From assembly GCA_016758965.1 (NCBI GenBank), contig JAEPRB010000352.1, positions 1 to 32,193 of the forward strand: a stretch of DNA of 32,193 nt, in the 5' to 3' direction. Below are positions 8,519 to 22,058 of this stretch, one piece after another. The position numbers and the translations under genes are program-made. The notes below the pieces were generated by a model, which was not told the DNA's origin, searched no databases, and worked only from the letters and a program-made list of their open reading frames with translations. This DNA comes from Circinella minor. Its lineage: Eukaryota > Mucoromycota > Mucoromycetes > Mucorales > Lichtheimiaceae. Numbering within the stretch: the stretch's first letter is position 1; each line of letters begins with the position of its first letter.

Positions 8519-11500
8519 ATGCACGATGCATTTCAAGTAACTACAGTGGTTGATAAAGTCAATCGTATTGAGTCCATCTTTGCTCATGGTAAATATATTT
8601 TTATTGAATTGCTTTTATTTTATAGAAAAATGGAACTGATGGATATATATATATTTTATGGGTGTGTTAGGGGATCGACTCTTAATTGGTACAGGCGTTG
8701 GACAATTACTTGTTTATGATATTAAAGAACCATTAGGTAATATGGATAATAATTATTTTTTTTAAATAATAAAAAATAATATATATATATATATATGTGT
8801 GTGTGGAAACAAGATATATGATTTAAATAATAACTAAAGGGGGAGTTGGGGTTATATATATTTAAAAAAAAAATTTAGTTGCGGATGATAACGAGGTACC
8901 TGAAGTAACATTATCAAATACTATCAAACAATTTTCGAAACGACCTATTGAACAACTAGATATTATTAAAGAAATTGATGTTCTTGTTTCTCTTTCTGGT
9001 ATATATATATATTCTTTTTCTTCTTCTTGTTCAACTTTATAAAAAGAATATAAAATATGACAATACAATGACTTCAAAACTCAATATATATATATATATA
9101 TATATATATAATCATCTTAGATGGGCTTGTCAGTTTACATGATCTCCGAACATTTGAACTTCGTATGGCTCTTGGAAAAACCAAAGGAGCAAATTTATTT
9201 GCTATTCAAACCATGGTTGAAATGACATCCGATCAAATCCCAGTCTTAACAACACGTCTTGCTGTGGCTGTACGTAAAAAACTATTGGTCTTTGTATGGA
9301 AAGATACGGAATTTCATGAAACAAAAGAACTCAATATACCCGATCGTATTAAAGCCATGGCATGGGTCGGTAATACCAAGATTTGTCTTGGATTTTCAAC
9401 AGAATATGCATTAATGGATGTGGATCAAGATAAATTGACAGAATTATTTGCACCTTCTTCTGGAGGAAATAATTCCCCGCCTGAACAACAAGGACCTATG
9501 AGTACTTTAAATAGTTTATATAATACAATGTCGATTGGATCAAGAGGTGGAAAACCTATGGTAACAAAGATTCCAAATAATGAAATGTTACTTGCTCGAG
9601 ACCGTAAGTGTTTTTTTTTCTTTTCTAAGAATGCAAGGGAGAAGGGGGCCATGATAACGGTTTTTTTTTTTAGATATAGAGAAACTTACGATACGTATCA
9701 TTCTTTCTTTTTTTTCTTTTTTTTTTCTTTTGGATTCATAGATGTGAGTATCTTTTTAGGATTGGATGGAACACCTACACGTAAAGTAGGTATTGAATGG
9801 TCTGGTGCACCAGAACAAATGGGTAAGCAATATAGAATAGGAACGTTTTTTTTTAATAAAATGGCTCATACTCTATATAAATATATTTCTATGTCCATTA
9901 ATAGGTTATTCTTACCCTTATGTTATTGCTATTCTTTCAAGACATGTGGAAGTACGTAATATTCAAAGTTTAGCACTTGTTCAACAAATCGATTTATCAA
10001 GTGCAAGATTTTTAAATCAAGGCAAATTGGTTTATGTTGCAAGTAATTCAACGATTTGGCGTCTTACTCCTTATAGTTTTTCTACACAGGTATAAAAAAA
10101 AAAAAAAAAAAAAAAAAAGACACTTGGTGTTGAATTATTAAAAAAAATAACTTTATGTATATATATATATATATATATTATAGATTGATCAACTCGTTGA
10201 AAAACAAGAATATCAAGAAGCTGTCAGTTTATTAGATCAAATTGATGCTGTTCTTGTTGAAAATAAAGAAGAAAAACTTCGAATGATTCGTACTCTTTAT
10301 GCACATGATTTATTTCGACGGGGTGAATATGATACTGCATTAAATATATTTCAAGAATTAGACACGGATCCAGCCGATGTCATTCGATTATATCCAGAAA
10401 TGATTTCTGGAGGTTTAGCAGAAAGTCTCGATGTTGCTGAACACGATATGGAAGAAGAATTATTATTATCCTCTCCTGTGCTTCGAAATAATAAAGAATT
10501 AACGACACCTATTCAAAATAACAGTAGTATTCATCAAACAAGTCGACCTGCGAGTATTATATCATCCAGAAGTAAAGCAACTACTGTAACAGAAAGACCT
10601 AAAGATGTGCCATTGACAGGATTGAATTTACATGATGCAGTGACCTTTTTAATTCGATTTTTAACTGATAAAAGACAAAAATTATCTAAAAAATTATCTA
10701 CTTCTTCTTCTACACGATCATCTACGAAAGAAGGAAAACAACAACAACAACAACAAGGGTCACCTATATCATCAACAGAAGGAGAAGGTGGAGAATTAGC
10801 ACGTCAAGCTACATTAGTAGATACAGCTTTACTTAAATCATATATGATGACGAATGATGCATTGGTGGGTCCATTATTACGTGTTCAAAATCATTGTGAT
10901 GTACAAGAATGTGAAACAATTTTATCGGATAAAAAGGTAACTTATTATATAACCGGCATGTGTTATTTTTATTTATACATAACATATATATATATATATA
11001 TATTATAATAATACATATGAACAATCATTATATTCATGTCGATTTGTAATTTTTTTAGAAATACAAGGAACTTGTCGATCTTTATAACTGTAAGGGTCTA
11101 CATGGTAATGCTCTTGATTTATTGGCAAGGTAACATGATACAAAAAAAATAAAAATAAAAATAACATAGCAATGAGCTTATCTAAATTTATATTAAAAAA
11201 AAACGGGGGCGCTGGGTGACATTCAATAGATTAGGACAACAAGCCGAAGGTCCACTACGTGGTGTTTTACCCACCATACGATATTTACAACGATTAGGAT
11301 TGGATCAATTTGATCTTGTATTAAAATATTCTAGATGGGTATTAGAAAAGGATCCGATCCATGGTATGGATGTAAGTATTGAATCAATTATAATATATTA
11401 TATATATTTATATATATATTCGCGATAAGGTAAATAATAATAATAATAATATATTGTGTTTACCCCCCCCCTCCCATGAAAAAAGATCTTTATCGATGAT

Positions 11501-12959
11501 TTAGCCGAAGTAGAAACATTTCCACGCGATAAAGTTTTACATCATTTAGAATCCATATCTGACGATCTGGCGATCCAATACCTTGAATATATTATACATG
11601 AATTACGTGATATTTTACCCGATTTTCATAATAGACTTGCAATAGCCTATCTCGACAAAATCATTTCATGTGAAGCAAGTAAGGAAGTTTTCTCTTTAAC
11701 TATTACTTTTTGAAATGTTTTATATTTATTTATTTATTTATTTATTTTTTTTGGTTCTCTATTTATGGCTCAACTTTTTTTTTTTTCAAATATTAGATAA
11801 TTCAGAAGAAAAAAATAAAAAACAAGCATTAAGGTCAAAACTTTTATCATTTTTAATTGATTCAATACATTATCGAGCGGAAAAAATATTGCCCAGATTA
11901 CCAATGGATGGTACGTTTTTTTTTTAATCATAGTATCAGTAAAAAAAAAAAAAAAACTATATTATTTATTTATTTATTTATTTTTTTACTATGATAGATC
12001 TTTTTGAAGAACGTGCTATATTACTTTCTCGTATTGGACAACATGATCAAGCACTTGATATCTATGTCTATAAACTTAAAAATTATACCATGGCTGAAGA
12101 GTAAGTAAACAAAACCTGAGTTATTTTTGTTGTTATTTTTTTTTTTTTTTTTTTGCACCCAAAAACATAAAAAAAAAAAAAATTTCCAGGGTGTGTAGTG
12201 TTCACTGTATGTCTATCTATTTCAAAAAAAAAAAAAAAAAAAAAAAAAAGCTTATCTAATAATTATTTTTATCACTGTTCCCTATTATAAAAAAAATTGG
12301 ATAGATACTGTACAAAAGTATATCGTCAAGATCCAATCAAAGGTGAAAAAATGTACCTGACTTTATTAAGAGTTTATCTTCAACCAAGACATCACGAGAA
12401 GCCCCTGTTAGAACCCGCATTGGATTTATTAGCTCATCATGGTTCTCATATTAATGCTTCTGAAGTACTTGCTATACTTCCATTGGGAACTAAATTACAT
12501 GGACTATTTCCTTTTTTTGAAAAATATATTCGTTCCACTAATAAAGAAACGCATATGGATTTAGTTGTCAAAAATTTACTTAAAGCTGAACAAATTCAAG
12601 TAAGTTTGGGGGGGTGGGGATGGTGAATAAATAAAAAAAAAAAAAACCTTATTATTCCTTATTTATTTACTTCAATTTTATAATAATATATAAAAAAAAA
12701 AAAAAAGGTGGAAGAACAATTAATGTATTATCAATCCCGAGCTGTCAAAATTACGGAAGATCGGATGTGTCCGCAATGTAACAAACGTATTGGAAATAGG
12801 TAACAAACTTGTTTTTAACTTGTTTTTAATAAGATAATATATTAATTTTAAAAATTATTATTATTTTTTTTTAGTGTATTTGCTGTATTTCCTAATGGTG
12901 TTGTTGTTCATTATTCATGTAAAGAAAAAATTGAACAAACACAATGGAAACTCATGTAA
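8519..12959 (+). CDS. VPS39: VPS39/VAM6-like HOPS subunit
   Basis: Subunit of the HOPS tethering complex, which binds Rab7/Ypt7 and drives vacuole/late-endosome fusion. Fifteen exons join in frame to 950 aa: 8519-8588, 8671-8736, 8879-8998, 9121-9603, 9742-9822, 9905-10089, 10184-10936, 11059-11129, 11230-11371, 11486-11678, 11797-11910, 11998-12100, 12305-12599, 12708-12799, 12875-12959. The start MHDAF matches the animal VPS39 start. An N-terminal CNH beta-propeller (about 1-330) precedes an alpha-helical clathrin-repeat region with the TDPADVIRLYPE motif. The C-terminus carries the conserved zinc-finger pattern CPQC (913-916), then the FPNGVVVHYSC segment ending at C938. A polar insert with six glutamines lies in exon 7. 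Length is close to human VPS39 (886) and yeast Vam6 (1049). Possible AATAAA signals lie at 12964-12969 and 12985-12990. Confidence 0.95.
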
Positions 12960-13525
12960 TAATAATAAATCATTATCATTTTTCAATAAATATATATAAT
13001 ACCCCCCCCCAACATAAATATTTTAAATACGTAAAAAATTGAAAGGAGAAAAATGATGTGATAGATATCTTTTTTTTTTTTTTTTTACCTGGCCCCAGCG
13101 TCGTCGTCCCCCTACCCCCCCTACCCCTTTTTTTTTACTTTGATAAGGGATTCTTTTTTTGGCATACAAAGTGTTTTGTATATAAATTTATATCTATGCT
13201 AATTTTCTCATATATAAACTATAAGGCTTTTTTTTTAAAAACAGGAATCCAACATATTTTTTATTCGGAAGGTCGGCAATCATTTTATTTTAGTTTTAGA
13301 AAGAGAGCTTTTTTTTTTTTTTTCTTCTCTTCTACTTCTTCTCCTTTCTTCTTCCCTTTCTTCTACCCTTATCATATAATTATTTCTCGGTTTTGATTAG
13401 TTACAAAAAAAAAAAAAAAAAAAAAAACCCTAACAACCCTTTCATTATTTCTTACTTTCTTTTACTCGCTTTTTCTCTCCCTCTCTTTTTCCTCCTCCTC
13501 GTCTTCGATAATCGAATACTATAAC
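12960..13525. other. Spacer: VPS39 3' end and promoter of the small Cys/His gene
   Basis: Holds two AATAAA hexamers soon after the VPS39 stop (12964-12969, 12985-12990), then poly-T, C-rich and poly-A tracts. 13441-13505 is a dense CT-rich tract ending just before the next ATG, typical of a fungal promoter or leader. The open frame 13058-13396 is poly-Phe noise. Confidence 0.6.
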
Positions 13526-13858
13526 ATGTTGGGTCGTCATCACTATCATCACCAGAATAATAATAATTCAACAGTCCTTTCTACTCTTACTTTTTATCAA
13601 AATTATCAAAACACTAGCAAAAAAGATTCAATTATCATTCAATCAACAACAATGATGAATTCAGCAAGATGTTGTGCAGTATGTGGTTCACAATTTCATA
13701 TGACAAGTACGTATATATATATATATATATATATCACTGATGATACGTATATGATAAATACGTATACGCGTTACTAGGATTCAAATTTTGATAAGAGAAT
13801 TTAGTTAATCAGATATCGTGTTTTTTTTTTTGTAGAACACTGTCCTGTGCACCCATAA
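13526..13858 (+). CDS. Small Cys/His-rich protein (putative zinc-binding)
   Basis: Two exons, 13526-13706 and 13836-13858, join in frame (AGT ACG donor region A/GTACGT, acceptor TTTGTAG) to a 67-aa protein. The N-terminal two thirds are polar and low-complexity (His, Asn, Ser, Thr). The C-terminus is CCAVCGSQFHMTKHCPVHP, a compact Cys/His cluster (CxxC, then two His and a Cys, then His) that completes only after splicing, because the last Cys and His come from exon 2. This argues that the intron is real. The pattern resembles a zinc knuckle or a truncated treble clef, and it could bind metal. I do not recognise the family. A CT-rich leader precedes the start. Convergent with the trehalose gene downstream. 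Confidence 0.5.
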
Positions 13859-14206
13859 TATATATATATATATTACTCTTTTTAGTTCCTCCACTCCCCC
13901 CCCCCCATTATCATTCATTTTATCACTTATCCATTTTTCTTTTTTAGCATTTTCCAATCGTTTTTTTTTTTTTTTTTTTATCTTTTAAATAACAAATTAA
14001 TCATGGCATTTTTTCTATTATTTTTTTTTATCTTTTTATGTATATATACGTATACGTAGCGTACTTAACTACTCTCATCATTCACATTTCATTTTTTTAA
14101 TTATATATAATATGCCCTAACCAATCATTTCTCATTATCATTATCATTACGTATAATAAAAAATAATTAAAGCAGCAAGACTCTCTCTAATTTTATTATT
14201 AATGTA
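13859..14206. other. Convergent 3' spacer
   Basis: Lies between the small Cys/His gene and the end of the trehalose phosphatase gene. It is T-rich with poly-C and poly-T tracts and a TACGTATACGTA cluster near 14048-14057. TTTATT at 14192-14197, read on the minus strand as AATAAA, may be the poly(A) signal of the trehalose gene, only about 10 nt after its stop. No gene seen. Confidence 0.5.
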
Positions 14207-17200
14207 TTAAGTTAAAGTATTCAAAATTTGATTAAATTGTTCACTTGTTTCTACATGCCAAACAGCCAATGTACTTTTTTCAGCGGGTCCAATGATCACC
14301 GAAAATATTAATTGAGTTAATCCTTTACTTTTCATTTTAACAAGTACACGAAACATATCTTCATCCGTTTTATCATCACCAGCACATAATAAAAAGGAAG
14401 CATCGGGATGTTGTGCTATCATTCGTTTAATCACTTCTCCCTTATTAATCGATGTAGGTCTGACTTCCAATGTTTTTTTCCCTACCAAGATTTCTACAGG
14501 TAATTTAGAAATCACGGATTGTTCTAAATGATTTTGACATTCTTTTGCTTGAAAAGCACCATATTTAGGATCTTCTGCTGTACGATAATGCCATGTTAAA
14601 GCACATTTTTTGGATTCAATAAAAGTACCCGGTGTACGTTCTGTATAATATTGAAAAACTTCCATGACATCCTCTTTCCAACCCATATCAATTTGATCCA
14701 ACATGGAAATCGTATGTTTTGAATGAGGATCTCGAATAAAACAACCATGTTCTCCTGATAATCCAAGTTGAGGAATATGACCTAACCATTTTTCAAGTGT
14801 AGCTTGATCACGACCTGATACAACCATGACTGTATTATGTGGATCAGCACATAAACGTTCCAAATTTTTTAAGGTTAAAGTAGAAGGTTTAGCATCTTCA
14901 GGTTTTGAACAAATAGGTGTAAGTGTACCCTATAAATAAAATAAAATAAATATGTTTTAACATTTTTATTTATTTGCCTCCTCCCTCTCTCTCTCCCTCC
15001 CCCCCTTTCCGAAAAAAACAACAACTTTAATTTTTTTTTCCGTTCATCCCTCCCAATATAAAAATAAATATATATATATAACATACATCATAATCAAAGA
15101 ATAAAAGTCGTTTATGGGATCCATTATATTCAATTTGTAAACGATCTACATCCAAAGGAGGTGTTGGACCCCAATGACTTTCTTTTGCAGCTCTTGTTAC
15201 TAAATCATGAATAAGACAATGAGCCCAATAAGATGCTGTATGACGATTCACCATATCATCGGATTTCTATATTTATACAAGTGTTTTTTTTTTTTTTTTT
15301 TAGCTCTTGCATTATTGTTTGTTTCTAAAATCCAACCTTAAACACAGTCTTTTTTATATCAAAACATAAACAAAACAATCAAAAGTCCCAAAAAAGGAGA
15401 TTTACCTTGAAACGTTCTTCTTTTTCTTCTTGTGACATAACTAAGCAATTATGAAGTGCATCCGCTACTTGTGCATAATCATAAGGATTGACGATCTCTG
15501 CAGCAGAAAGACTTCCTGCTGTTCCAGTAAATTCAGATAAAACCAATGGACTTTTATTGGTTTCTTCTTGTGCTACCACAAATTCCAAACTGGTTGTATT
15601 CATACCATCCGCTAAAGGAGTGACCATCATCACATCGGCTACACTTAATAAAGCATAATATTCATCTCGATCAATATGTTGATGATAATGATGAACCGGT
15701 TGAAAAGATAAAGATCCATAACGACTATTAATTCGATTCACAGCTTCTGCTGCTTTTGTTTCCAATTTGGCAGGACAATCCACCACCCCGGGTGACGTGA
15801 CTTGAATTAACATGGCACGTCCTACCCATTCTGGATAATTTTTAAGAAATTCTTCAAAAGATTCTAATTTTTGTAAAACCCCTTTGACAGGATCTAATTT
15901 ATCTCTTCCAACAATGATTTTCATATCAGGACCATATTTTGCACGAATGGCTTTCATTTTAGGTGGAACGCCTGGACGATGACAATGGTCTCGAACCCAT
16001 TGGACATCAATACCAATTGGATGAACACCTAATCCTACAATGGTTCCATTGGCATCAATCCCTGAAGGTGTATATTCATATCCCAAAATACGAGTACAAT
16101 TGGATGAAAAATGACGCGCATAGTTATAAGTTTGGAAACTGACCAAATTAGAACCAAGCATACCCAGTAAAATATCTTTTCGTCCTATGTTCACGAAAGG
16201 AGGGGGGAGGGGGAAAGATATTAGTTTCCAATTATTATTATTATTATTTTTTTAGTGAACATATATTAGGAATACTTACTTGGAAGAGAACGAAAGATTT
16301 CTGAACTAACAAAAGGTGTATGAATAAATATTCCAATACGTGCATTATTAGGTAATTTTTTACGTAACATCTGAGGTACCAATAATAAATGATAATCGTG
16401 AATATAAACTATTTAAAAATGTAAAGATTTTGTTTTTTTATCAATGAGCCAATCTACATACATATAATGTAGGATACTGCATAGTTATTTGGGTATACTT
16501 AACTGATATCACCTTCTTCATAATGTTGAACCACTTGATCTGCAAATAATTGATTGACTTTCACATAATCTTCCCAATAACTTTTTTCATCCACTGTTTC
16601 ATTCCACATAATATAATGTAATAATGGCCAAAGGACTTGTTTACAATAACCTTCATAATGACCATAACCCATTTTATCGGGTACAAAAATGGGTACGATA
16701 GCATGTTTTGATTTTAATAAATCAATTAATCCATTTTTTTCTTGTTCTGTAATACTATCTGTTTGAATAATTTCTTTTGTTTCTTTACAATGAAGATTGC
16801 CTGTAGCACCAATATAAAGAGTTCGATAACGATCTTTTAAAGAATCAATCCCAGCATACATGGCAGAATGTCCACGACGTTGAGATAATTCCCATTGTTC
16901 TGTTTCACCCAATGAAGGAAGGATAGAAGAACGTCGTTTAGCCAAATGAGAAATAGGTGCTGCATCCAATTGAGAAGAAGGGGTTAATAAAATACTATTA
17001 CGACGACCCACAGCTGTTTGTTCTTGTTGTTCTTGTTGATGTTGTTGATCAGCATGACGTAATTGATCCATCAAAGAAACATTTTGACGATCATTTAACA
17101 TACACGTGTATGGAATATGATGAGCTACACTGATAATCTTTTTACCATCTAAAGGAACAGGAAGTTCTTCAGATTGTTCTTGTAAAAGACTTTGAAGTTT

Positions 17201-17260
17201 ATTTAAATCAATTTGACCTTGCGTATCATGCGTTGATGTAGACGTGGATGGATGTACCAT
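14207..17260 (-). CDS. TPS2: Trehalose-6-phosphate phosphatase, Tps2 type (GT20 + HAD)
   Basis: Converts trehalose 6-phosphate to trehalose in the cytosolic trehalose synthase complex. Five exons (17260-16504, 16408-16280, 16184-15406, 15266-15087, 14929-14207) join in frame to 855 aa. The N-terminal GT20 domain shows HDYHLLLVPQ (256-265), GRDKLDPVKG and PLADGMNTTSLE. The C-terminal HAD phosphatase domain has motif I DYDGTLT (613-619, nucleophile D613, acid D615), SGRD (653-656), a conserved Lys at 778, and GDDKTDED (799-806). All catalytic residues are present, so this is the Tps2 class and not the degenerate regulatory Tps3/Tsl1 class. Exon 4 ends exactly after D615. Two RRxS sites (86-89, 109-112) in a polar N-terminal insert fit PKA control. 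The start follows a T-rich leader and lies upstream of the Tps2-like segment KKIISVAHHIPY (40-51). Confidence 0.93.
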
Positions 17261-18912
17261 TTTTATTTTTATTTTATTTTTTTGGCTGATTTGGGAGAGG
17301 GGAAGAGGAGGAGGAGGTGTTTAATAAATTTGATAAATAAAAAGAAAGAATGAAGATGTTTTAATAAACTTCTTACATTTTGGACATGGGGAAACTTTTA
17401 TACCCAAATTAGGTTGATTCTAAACCCCTTGTTTAAAAAAAAAAAAATTATTCTTTTTCTTTTTACGTACCCCACGCCCTAAAGAAGATGGATTTTTTTT
17501 TATAAACCCCCAGGTACAATTTTTTTTTTTTAGTTCCTATTATAAATTATATATAAAAGTAGGGTTATTGTTGTTGTTGGGGGGGAGGGGGGGTAGGGGG
17601 AAGAAGTAAGGGAAAAAGGGTTGTCATAGTTACAAAAATTTAAAAATTGTTTTATGCAAAAATAAGGTGGCGCGGGGGAGGATGTAACCTTAAAAAAAAG
17701 AGACAAGTGGCTATTATAAACTCACATGATTGGCGTAGCTCTAAAAAAGGAAATTACAAAATAGAATCGGATTTTTTTTTTTTAAGCATTTATATATATT
17801 CTATTTCAATCCATGAAAAGGGGACTAGTAATACTTTTCTTTTTTACAATGCTAATAAAAAAAAAAAAAGAGACTTTAATAGTATCTATGTTACTTGTCT
17901 ATTTGAACACCTGAGAGTAATATTATTATAATTTAGGGTTCAACTTTTTTAACATGATAATTTAATATACTCTATACACACATAGTATTATGCAAATATA
18001 TATAAAAAAAAAAAAAAATTCCTTTCATCTATAACAATAGAAATGATATTTCTTATTATCGTCATCAAAAAAAAAACATATGTATTTACTTGTAAATGAT
18101 GGTGGCCATTATTTGTATAAATATAAAAAGGCTATTCTATATACGTATTTTAGAATCTCTTGTACACATGACATCTTAGCTATACTTACAATTGAATATA
18201 AATTTTCATGCGTTCAGATTCCACACAGTCAACAATTTTGATAAAAGATGCATGAATTAATTATTTTGTGTCAAACAACAACACATGACTTTACAGTAAT
18301 AAGATATCTTTTTTTTTTGGGGTATATAATGGTTTTTATTCTTCATTGATGAAGAATACACACCTTTTTTTTTTTTTTTTGATTTAAAAAAAGGACCAAC
18401 AAAGTATGTATGTACCACATTTTTTTTTCTATCCATAATAGAATACCGCCTATATAAATGATAATAAACCGCTACATTGTAGATAGCTTGTACATGTAAT
18501 ATGACATCATATAAAAAAATGATTATCTTGTTTCTACGTAAAACATTGCACAATCCTAAATAGTTTATACCTTCTATCGATATAAAATTGTTGTTATATA
18601 CGTATATAAAAATAATCATTCTCTCTCCAAAGGTTTGTTTGTTATAAATATAAAAAAAAAAGTTAGATAAACACCTCAATATTTGTCATTTACAGAACAA
18701 ATCCTTTTCTTTTGGAAGAATATCAACTCTAAAATAAAAAGTCTTGATCTCTCCCATTCTCTCTTTCTCTCTCTATGTATGTGGCTTATTTTTCTAAACT
18801 AAGAACTTTTGCTGCATTTTTGGTGTTACAATTTTCCCGGGATTTTTTTTCTTTTTTTTTTGACCACATACCTCCTTTTTTTTTTTTTTAATTTCGAGCC
18901 AAAAAAAAAACC
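17261..18912. promoter_or_regulatory. Divergent intergenic region (TPS2 / UTP13)
   Basis: Shared upstream region of two divergent genes, about 1.65 kb. Stress-response-like AGGGG/CCCCT pentamers occur at 17298-17302 and 17425-17429 on the trehalose-gene side, matching the yeast STRE core that controls TPS genes. A G-run block at 17578-17603 also contains AGGGG. These are short motifs and may be chance. On the UTP13 side there is a CT-rich tract (about 18747-18776). Frames inside (minus 18679-18257, plus 17647-17931) are AT-driven, and the first starts with TTG. No gene seen. Confidence 0.4.
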
Positions 18913-19020
18913 ATGGAAGAAGATCAAATTAAAAACTCTAATGCCAAACTTGCATTAAAAACAAGGTGCGTGTTTATAACCTAACTATTTTTACCTGGAA
19001 ATTTTTTTTTAATACGCGTT

Positions 19021-19051
<31 letters not shown>

Positions 19052-21942
19052 TTTTAAATCTGTCAAAACGATCGATTCGATCTATACAGGTGGCAAAGTA
19101 CTTATTACAAATGATGAATCTTTACTTATTACAACACTCAATGAAGATATTGAAGTAACTGAATTATCAACTGGAAAAAAAGTGCATCGTCTTGAAGGTG
19201 TAAGTTTTTTTTTTTTTTAAAAAAAATAAAAAAAAAAAAATGTTTAAAAAAACGATCGTATGCATGGCCTACTTACCATGGAAAAATATGGGGGGGGTTA
19301 TTTTATTTTTTAACAACTTTTATAATAGGATACCGAAATTATTACTACCATGGCAGTAAAACCTGATGGAAAACATCTTATTTCAGCAAGTCGTAGTCTT
19401 CAAATGCGTATTTGGGATTTATCGACAGGTCAATGTTTACGTACAACCAAAGCCCATGAAGCACCTGTTATTGTAATGGATATTGATCATACATCGACAT
19501 TAGTGGCTACAGGAGGTGCGGATGGTATTGTTAAAGTATGGGATATTGATCGTGGATTTTGTACTCATGTATTCCATGGTCATCGAGGTGTCGTCAGTGC
19601 TGTCAAATTTCATTATATGCATGGTCAATGGTATTTGGCTTCAGGTGCAGATGATTGTGAAATTCGTCTTTGGAATCTTCAAACGAAAAAGTAAGTTTCG
19701 CTTCCTCCCCCTTCCGCCCTCCCATTGATATTTCCCCATTCTGTTTTAATGTTAAAATATATATATATATATATATTTCCTTTGGGCATTATTTATTTTT
19801 TTTAGGTGTCTTGGTGTATTACAAAGTCACGTGAGTGTGATTCGTGGATTAGATTTTTCTTCGGATGGTCGAACATTGATTTCAGGTTCTCGTGATAAAG
19901 TGGTCAATGTATGGGATTGGCAAACCAAAGAATTAAAAACAACATATCCTATTTATGAAACTTTGGAAACCGTTGGATTTATTTCAAAAGATACAGATTT
20001 ATCCGCTTATGATGAACGATGGCAATCAGAAGAATTATTTTATACAGGTGGTGATGCTGGTATAGTAAGGATATGGAGTTTAAAAACAGGTCAACAAGTA
20101 CAAGCACAAGAAAAAGAAGAAAATAGTAAACATACGATTACGGATGTTATGTAAGGTTCAAAAAAGGGATTTTTTACTGTTTTGGAGGGTACACACACAC
20201 ACACGCACATACACATACACATACACACAAAAAATTAATATATAATTTTTTTATTAGCTATTCACGAAAATCACAATTTCTTGCTGCAGTCACCAATGAT
20301 CAAAATATTCTTATTTATTCTATTCCACAACAATTGAATCGTATAAAACAAATTGTGGGTTACAATGATCAAATTGTTGATATTGCTTATATTGGACCTG
20401 AAGAAACCCATTTAGCAGCTGTTACGAATAGTCAAGTACTTCGTGTTTATAATATTGAAACACAAGATTGTGAATTACTTTATGGACATCAAGATATGAT
20501 TATTTGTGTGGATCGATCACGTGTGGATGGTACATTATTTGCTACAGGTTCCAAGGATCGAACAGCACGATTATGGAAAATGAAACACAATGAGGAGAAT
20601 AAAGAGATTACCTATACATGTGTTGGTGTATGTATAGGTCATACAGAATCCATTGGGGCTGTTGCATTACCTAATAAATCAACCCATTTCTTACTGACAG
20701 GCGGTCAAGATCGTACGATTAAATATTGGCATTTGGATTTAAAAAATGATACAAAAAAACCACGTGCATTATATACACATCAAGCGCATGAAAAAGATAT
20801 TAACACCATTGCTATTGCACCTAATGATAAATTCTTTGCTACGGGCTCTCAAGATAAATTAGTAAAAATGTGGAGTGTCGATACAGGTGAATTATTGGGT
20901 ACGTGTAAAGGTCATAAACGTGGTATTTGGAGTGTTCAATTTTCACCTGTGGATCAAGTCATGGCGACGAGTTCAGGTGATAGAACCATTAAATTATGGA
21001 ATGTACGCGATTTTACATGTATCAAGACATTTGAAGGACATACCAATTCTGTATTACGCGTGGATTTCTTGACTGCGGGTATGCAATTGGTATCCAGTGG
21101 ATCGGATGGTTTAGTTAAAGTATGGACAATCAAGACAAATGAATGTGAAACGACTTTAGATAATCATACAGAAAAAGTATGGGCATTGGCAGTACGTAAA
21201 GATCAAAAATATATTGCTTCAGCAGGTGCAGATTCTGTTGTTAATTTTTGGGAAGATATTACAAGAGAAGAACAAGAACAAGAATTACGTGAAAAAGAAG
21301 AATATATTATAAAGTAAGTAAAAAAAAAAAAAGTCATTTTATTTGTGTGTGTGTGTGTGTGTGTGTATGGTTGGGGTTGTCATCATGGAGATCAGATAAC
21401 TCATCTTTATTTATTTTTATAAAAAAAAAAAACAGGGAACAAGATTTACAAAACTTTATGCATAAAAAAGATTATTTGAATGCTATTTTATTAGCTTTAT
21501 CATTAGAACAACCTTATCGACTTTTAACTTTGTTTAGAACGGTGATGGAAGAAAATGATCAACCTAATACAATCACTGGAAATCAAGCAGTGGATACTAT
21601 TCTTGCAGAATTAGGAAAACAAAATTTGGAAAAATTATTAGATTATATTCGTGATTGGAATACCAATGCTAAACATGCTCCTATTGCACAAACTATTTTG
21701 AATTGTATTTTATCATCGCATAGTTCTGAAGAGATTGTGGAATTAACGAATGCTAAAGAAGTAAGTTGTTCATTGTTTTAAGTGAGTTTAGGGATATAAA
21801 GTACTTAATTGTCTTTTTTTTTTTTTTTTTTTAGGTAATTGATGGATTATTGCCATATACAGACCGTCATTTCCAACGTCTTGATGACTTTATTACCCAA
21901 TCTTATATTGTAGATTATACTTTACATGCACAAGAATCATAA
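18913..21942 (+). CDS. UTP13: U3 snoRNP (SSU processome) WD40 protein UTP13/TBL3
   Basis: Nucleolar component of the UTP-B subcomplex of the small-subunit processome, needed for 18S rRNA maturation. Seven exons (18913-18965, 19052-19199, 19329-19690, 19806-20150, 20258-21313, 21436-21760, 21835-21942) join in frame to 798 aa, close to human TBL3 (808) and yeast Utp13 (817). Two tandem beta-propellers are visible as repeated GH...WD-type units, for example GGADGIVKVWDI and FATGSQDKLVKMWS, the latter in the most conserved block (DINTIAIAPNDKFFATGSQD). Residues from about 650 form the helical Utp13 C-terminal domain, ending in LLPYTDRHFQRLDDF. The ATG follows an A-rich leader with ACCATGG context. 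Exon 2 must end at 19199, as the alternative donor 2 nt earlier breaks the frame. Confidence 0.96.
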
Positions 21943-22025
21943 ATAATCATTGTAATAATTATAAATAATAACAATCATATAAATATGCATCAAATCAAAT
22001 CAAAATCATCCGAACAACTTTCACT

Positions 22026-22058
<33 letters not shown>

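Noticed and set aside
18257..18679. 140-codon minus-strand frame in the TPS2/UTP13 spacer
   Set aside because: Opens with TTG, is made of Ile/Tyr/Lys/Phe from AT-rich DNA, and shows no domain or splice structure.
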